From an uncultured Alphaproteobacteria bacterium (GTDB lineage: Bacteria; Pseudomonadota; Alphaproteobacteria; Rhizobiales; Beijerinckiaceae): a stretch of DNA of 64,000 bases. Location: NCBI GenBank assembly GCA_937988775.1, contig CALKHP010000015.1, positions 81,238 through 145,237 of the forward strand, given 5' to 3'. The notes below the pieces were generated by a model. That model was not told the origin of the DNA. It ran no database searches and saw only the letters and a list, made by a program, of their open reading frames with translations. Shown here one piece after another: positions 58,427 to 64,000 of this stretch; the stretch's first letter is position 1, and every line of letters begins with the position of its first letter. The position numbers and the translations under genes are program-made.

Positions 58427-58454
58427 TTGAAAAAGAGAACAAATAGGGAATTAT
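58427..58454 (+). promoter_or_regulatory. Likely recA promoter (-35 TTGAAA, -10 AATTAT)
   Basis: TTGAAA at 58427-58432, a 16-bp spacer and AATTAT at 58449-58454 make a plausible sigma-70-type promoter about 50 bp before the recA start. The LexA box lies immediately upstream, touching the -35 element, which would fit repression of transcription initiation. Confidence 0.55.
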
Positions 58455-58502
58455 GGGGACAAGGATGAGGATTTTCTCGTCCCCATCTGAGGAATCGCTG
58501 CT

Positions 58503-59594
58503 ATGAGTCAGGCTTTACTCCGCCTCGTCGAAGGAAGCTCCATGGACAAGACCAAGGCTCTGGACGCAGCGTTGAGCCAGATCGAACGTGCGTTCGGCAA
58601 GGGCTCGATCATGCGGCTCGGAAAGAACCAGAAGGCGGTCGAGATCGAAACGGTCTCCACCGGCTCGCTGGGACTTGATATCGCACTCGGCGTCGGCGGC
58701 TTGCCGCGTGGCCGCGTCGTCGAGATTTACGGTCCGGAATCGTCCGGCAAGACCACATTGGCCCTGCATACCGTCGCCGAGGCCCAGAAGAAGGGCGGCG
58801 TGTGCGGCTTCGTCGATGCCGAACATGCGCTCGATCCGGTCTATGCCCGCAAGCTTGGCGTCGATCTCGAAAACCTGCTGATCTCGCAGCCCGATCATGC
58901 CGAGCAGGCGCTCGAGATCGCCGACACGCTGGTGCGCTCGGGCGCCATCGACGTGCTGGTGATCGATTCGGTCGCGGCCCTGGTGCCGCGCTCCGAGATC
59001 GAGGGTGAAATGGGCGACGTGCAGCCGGGCTCGCAGGCCCGCCTGATGAGCCAGGCGCTGCGCAAGCTGACCGGTTCGATCTCGCGCTCGAACTGCATGG
59101 TGATCTTCATCAACCAGATCCGCATGAAGATCGGCGTGATGTATGGCTCGCCCGAGACGACGAGCGGCGGCAATGCGCTGAAATTCTACGCATCCGTCCG
59201 GCTCGATATCCGCCGCATCGGCGCCATCAAGGATCGCGACGAGGTGGTCGGCAACACCACCCGCGTCAAGGTGGTCAAGAACAAGGTCGCGCCGCCCTTC
59301 AAGCAGGTCGAATTCGACATCATGTATGGCGAGGGCGTCTCGAAGATGGGCGAGCTGGTCGATCTCGGCGTCAAGGCCGGCATCGTCGAGAAGGCGGGCG
59401 CCTGGTTCTCCTATGACAGCCAGCGCCTCGGCCAGGGTCGCGAGAATGCGAAAACCTTTCTCAAGGAGAACCCGGAACTCGCGGCCCGCATTGAGCAGCA
59501 GATTCGCCAGAATTCCGGGTTGATCGCCGACAAGATCCTCGACGAGGGCGAGCCGGAGGCTGATGCCGAAGGCAGCGATCCCCTGGCAGGCTGA
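58503..59594 (+). CDS. recA: Recombinase RecA
   Basis: Central protein of homologous recombination and of the SOS response, 363 aa. Walker A is GPESSGKTT in EIYGPESSGKTTLALHTVAE, Walker B is VLVIDSVAALVPRSEIEG, loop L2 is GSPETTSGGNALKFYASVRL, and the disordered acidic C-terminus EGEPEADAEGSDPLAG is typical. The ATG at 58503 begins MSQALLRLVEGSSMDKTKAL, as in other Rhizobiales. A LexA box and promoter are just upstream, and a strong hairpin terminator separates recA from alaS. Confidence 0.98.
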   Translation: MSQALLRLVEGSSMDKTKALDAALSQIERAFGKGSIMRLGKNQKAVEIETVSTGSLGLDIALGVGGLPRGRVVEIYGPESSGKTTLALHTVAEAQKKGGVCGFVDAEHALDPVYARKLGVDLENLLISQPDHAEQALEIADTLVRSGAIDVLVIDSVAALVPRSEIEGEMGDVQPGSQARLMSQALRKLTGSISRSNCMVIFINQIRMKIGVMYGSPETTSGGNALKFYASVRLDIRRIGAIKDRDEVVGNTTRVKVVKNKVAPPFKQVEFDIMYGEGVSKMGELVDLGVKAGIVEKAGAWFSYDSQRLGQGRENAKTFLKENPELAARIEQQIRQNSGLIADKILDEGEPEADAEGSDPLAG

Positions 59595-59701
59595 GCAGGG
59601 GCGCGTGCCGGACTTGCGCGGGCGGGTCTGAGCGCTCCACCCGCGACCCGGAGCTCTCCGACAAGGAACATGGACAGAGCCCGGGCACATGATTAGAAAA
59701 G

Positions 59702-59735
59702 CGGGCCGGCTGTCACAAGAGCCGGCCCGTTTGAC
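59702..59735. terminator. Hairpin terminator between recA and alaS
   Basis: Ten-base arms CGGGCCGGCT (59702-59711) and AGCCGGCCCG (59720-59729), perfectly complementary with an 8-nt loop, then TTTGACGTTT. The T-tract is modest, but AAAA before the 5' arm allows further pairing. Confidence 0.75.
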
Positions 59736-59795
59736 GTTTCGAGCGGAAAATCTATGCTTTGGGGCGGCTGAAACGGGCCGTTCGTGGTCTGACTG

Positions 59796-62453
<2,658 letters not shown>

Positions 62454-62485
62454 GGCTGGGCTGACCACTCGAGGGGCACCTTCCG

Positions 62486-62537
62486 CCCCCTCATCCGTCT
62501 GCTTCGCAGCCACCTTCTCCCGTGCACGGGAGAAGGG
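62486..62537. repeat. Family D element with CTTCTCCC/GGGAGAAG hairpin
   Basis: CCCCCTCATCCGTCTGCTTC then GCAGCCACCTTCTCCCGTGC then ACGGGAGAAGG. The terminal hairpin pairs CCTTCTCCCGT with ACGGGAGAAGG. It is the second copy of the element at 24689-24732. Confidence 0.75.
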
Positions 62538-62557
62538 TTTCGCCGCAAACGGGCTTT

Positions 62558-63019
62558 TCAGTCGTGGTCGGGATGCTGGCGCGAGGCGTAGCGCGCCAGT
62601 TCCACTGCGGGAATGCCGTCTCCCGTGCGCGAGCCCGGCAGATGCGCGATCGCGGCAATGAACGGCATGCGGCCCTCGACGCCATGCGCGTGGTCGGGCG
62701 CGGCGCGGGCCGGATCGTCGAGGCTGCCCGCCGTCACCGAGATGCGGCCCTTACCGTGATATTTGAAGGTGAGCGGCGTGCCGCAGGCCGGGCAGAAGCC
62801 GCGCTCGGCCGCAGCGGAGGATGCAAAGGTCGCCGGCTTGCCCTTGGTCCAGGCGAGTGCGTCGTCGGGCACCGTGGCGAAAGCGGCGAAATAGTTGCCG
62901 CTCGCCTTCTGGCACATGCGGCAGAAGCACACCGACATCGCGGGGTCGGCTGAGAGCGCATATCGGACCGCGCCGCACTGGCAGCCGCCTGTCGCGATGG
63001 TGCCGCTGTTGGTCGCCAT
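62558..63019 (-). CDS. GFA-family (glutathione-dependent formaldehyde-activating enzyme-like) protein
   Basis: 153-aa protein with the zinc-binding Mss4-like fold of the GFA family. Cysteine pairs that hold two zinc ions are visible: GGCQCGAVRY, CFCRMCQKASG, and RGFCPACGTPLTF. A few members catalyse glutathione-formaldehyde addition, but most, including this one, have no proven function. Two start codons, ATG at 63022 and 63019, follow GGGAGG; the second has better spacing. It converges with alaS and follows icd on the minus strand after a terminator. Confidence 0.9.
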   Translation of the reverse strand: MATNSGTIATGGCQCGAVRYALSADPAMSVCFCRMCQKASGNYFAAFATVPDDALAWTKGKPATFASSAAAERGFCPACGTPLTFKYHGKGRISVTAGSLDDPARAAPDHAHGVEGRMPFIAAIAHLPGSRTGDGIPAVELARYASRQHPDHD

Positions 63020-63037
63020 CATCACCTCCCTGACAAA

Positions 63038-63063
63038 AAAAGCCCGGCCGGAGCCGGGCTTTC
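63038..63063 (-). terminator. Rho-independent terminator of icd
   Basis: On the minus strand, AAAGCCCGGC and GCCGGGCTTT arms (63062-63053 and 63048-63039) enclose loop TCCG, followed by a TTTTTTT tract (63042-63035). It lies 24 bp after the icd stop codon and directly before the GFA gene. Confidence 0.9.
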
Positions 63064-63086
63064 TTAGCATGGAAGCAGCGGTGCCG

Positions 63087-64000
63087 TCAGGCGGCCATGG
63101 CCTTCTTGAGGTTGTCGTCGACCTTGTCGAGGAAGCCGGTGGTCGAGAGCCACTTCTGGTCGGCGCCGACGAGCAGCGCGAGATCCTTGGTCATGAAGCC
63201 CGACTCGACGGTATCGATGCAGACCTTTTCGAGCGTGGTCGAGAACCTGGCCAGCGCCTGATTCTCGTCGAGCTTGGCGCGATGGGCGAGGCCACGGGTC
63301 CAGGCAAAGATCGAGGCCATCGAGTTGGTCGAGGTTTCCTTGCCCTTCTGGTGCTCGCGGTAGTGGCGCGTCACGGTGCCGTGGGCGGCCTCCGCCTCGA
63401 CGGTGTTGCCGTCCGGCGTCATCAGCACCGAGGTCATCAGGCCGAGCGAGCCGAAGCCCTGGGCGGCGGTATCGGACTGCACGTCGCCATCGTAGTTCTT
63501 GCAGGCCCAGACGTAGCCGCCCGACCACTTCAGGCAGGAGGCGACCATGTCGTCGATCAGGCGGTGCTCGTAGGTGAGGCCGAGCGGCTGGAACTTCGCC
63601 TTGAACTCGGTGTCGAACACCTCCTGGAAGATGTCCTTGAAGCGGCCGTCATAGGTCTTGAGGATGGTGTTCTTGGTCGAGAGATAGACCGGGTATTTGC
63701 GCGCGAGCCCGTAATTGAGCGAGGCGCGGGCGAAATCGCGGATCGATTCGTCGAGGTTGTACATCGACATCGCCACGCCGGCGCCCGGGAACTTGAAGAC
63801 TTCCTTCTCGATGACGGTGCCGTCATCGCCCTCGAACTTGATGGTCAGGCGGCCTTTGCTTGGCACCTTGAAATCGGTGGCGCGATACTGGTCGCCATAG
63901 GCGTGGCGGCCGATGACGAAGGGCTGCGTCCAGCCCGGCACGAGGCGCGGCACGTTCTTGCAGATGATCGGCTCGCGGAAGATCACGCCGCCGAGGATGT
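63087..64000 (-). CDS. icd: NADP-dependent isocitrate dehydrogenase (3' part)
   Basis: TCA-cycle enzyme that oxidises isocitrate to 2-oxoglutarate. About 304 C-terminal residues are visible; the coding frame runs off the right window edge (the upstream codons read ILGGVIFREPI). The residues belong to the eukaryote-like type II homodimeric IDH: RLVPGWTQPFVIGRHAYGDQYRATDF, LTYEHRLIDDMVASCLKWSGGYVWACKNYDGDVQSD with the metal-binding aspartates, and AEAAHGTVTRHYREHQKGKETSTNS for NADP binding. It follows alaS and the GFA gene in the usual rhizobial recA-alaS-icd neighbourhood. A strong terminator follows. Confidence 0.95.
   Translation of the reverse strand, partial: ILGGVIFREPIICKNVPRLVPGWTQPFVIGRHAYGDQYRATDFKVPSKGRLTIKFEGDDGTVIEKEVFKFPGAGVAMSMYNLDESIRDFARASLNYGLARKYPVYLSTKNTILKTYDGRFKDIFQEVFDTEFKAKFQPLGLTYEHRLIDDMVASCLKWSGGYVWACKNYDGDVQSDTAAQGFGSLGLMTSVLMTPDGNTVEAEAAHGTVTRHYREHQKGKETSTNSMASIFAWTRGLAHRAKLDENQALARFSTTLEKVCIDTVESGFMTKDLALLVGADQKWLSTTGFLDKVDDNLKKAMAA

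Noticed and set aside
58437..58440. Third GAAC near the recA LexA box
   Set aside because: Spacing to the second GAAC is ten bases, not seven, so it is probably not part of a second LexA site.

Overview
This is a GC-rich, densely coding chromosomal window from an alphaproteobacterium, most probably of the order Hyphomicrobiales (Rhizobiales). The signs are the recA-alaS-icd gene order, a GAAC-N7-GAAC LexA box before recA, CckA with TTAA-N7-TTAA (CtrA-type) boxes, family genes common in this order (EipB, DUF2865, DUF2059, the RidA/GDPD and HIT/FemAB-like neighbourhoods), class II DAHP synthase, and citramalate synthase. The genus cannot be fixed from the sequence alone. I see no prophage, plasmid, insertion sequence, CRISPR array or defence island. 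It is core genome with scattered transporters and many short intergenic palindromes.

Layout. 1-6.7 kb: end of a TRAP solute-binding gene, a fluoride riboswitch with crcB, greA, a small secreted protein, an RlpA-like protein, the TRAP permease pair dctQ/dctM (DctM carries an odd proline-rich repeat tail), and an EamA exporter. 6.8-12.5 kb: a soluble globin-coupled chemoreceptor, moaA, an L,D-transpeptidase, tRNA-Val(CAC), an MBL-fold hydrolase and gph. 12.5-18.8 kb: gabD, an SGNH hydrolase, rpiA, a DUF2059 protein and glutathione reductase. 18.8-25.8 kb: an MFS carrier, a ClC channel with a divergent MarR regulator, an iron alcohol dehydrogenase plus SDR pair, and a second EamA carrier. 25.8-35.4 kb: aroG (class II), two paralogous small secreted proteins, nadE, a second-type gltX, a DUF2865 protein, a second TRAP binding protein and creA. 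35.7-40.9 kb: a coupled cysS-GNAT-cimA operon, a DHCW cupin and a LOG-family protein. 40.9-49.4 kb: an Atm1-type ABC exporter, HIT protein, FemAB-like protein, EipB, dinB, RidA, GDPD and a CDF metal carrier. 49.5-57.7 kb: a flagellar export and basal-body block (fliP-fliO divergent from flgB-flgC-fliE-fliQ-fliR-flhB), followed by cckA. 57.8-64 kb: an SRPBCC protein, recA, alaS, a GFA-family protein and the 3' part of icd.

How the parts connect. The flagellar block is the most coherent system. A perfect TTAA-N7-TTAAC site lies in the 190-bp divergent gap between fliO and flgB, and cckA, the kinase at the head of the CtrA phosphorelay, lies directly downstream. A second TTAA-N7-TTAA site lies before the globin-coupled chemoreceptor at 6.8 kb, so chemotaxis and flagellar genes may share CtrA timing. 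The other clear regulatory logic is the fluoride aptamer before crcB and the LexA box overlapping the recA promoter.

Nearly all gaps longer than 300 bp (9.3-9.7, 14.4-14.7 and 17.1-17.4 kb) are filled with short inverted repeats of four families that recur across the window. The gap at 2.67-3.03 kb holds nothing I can recognise.
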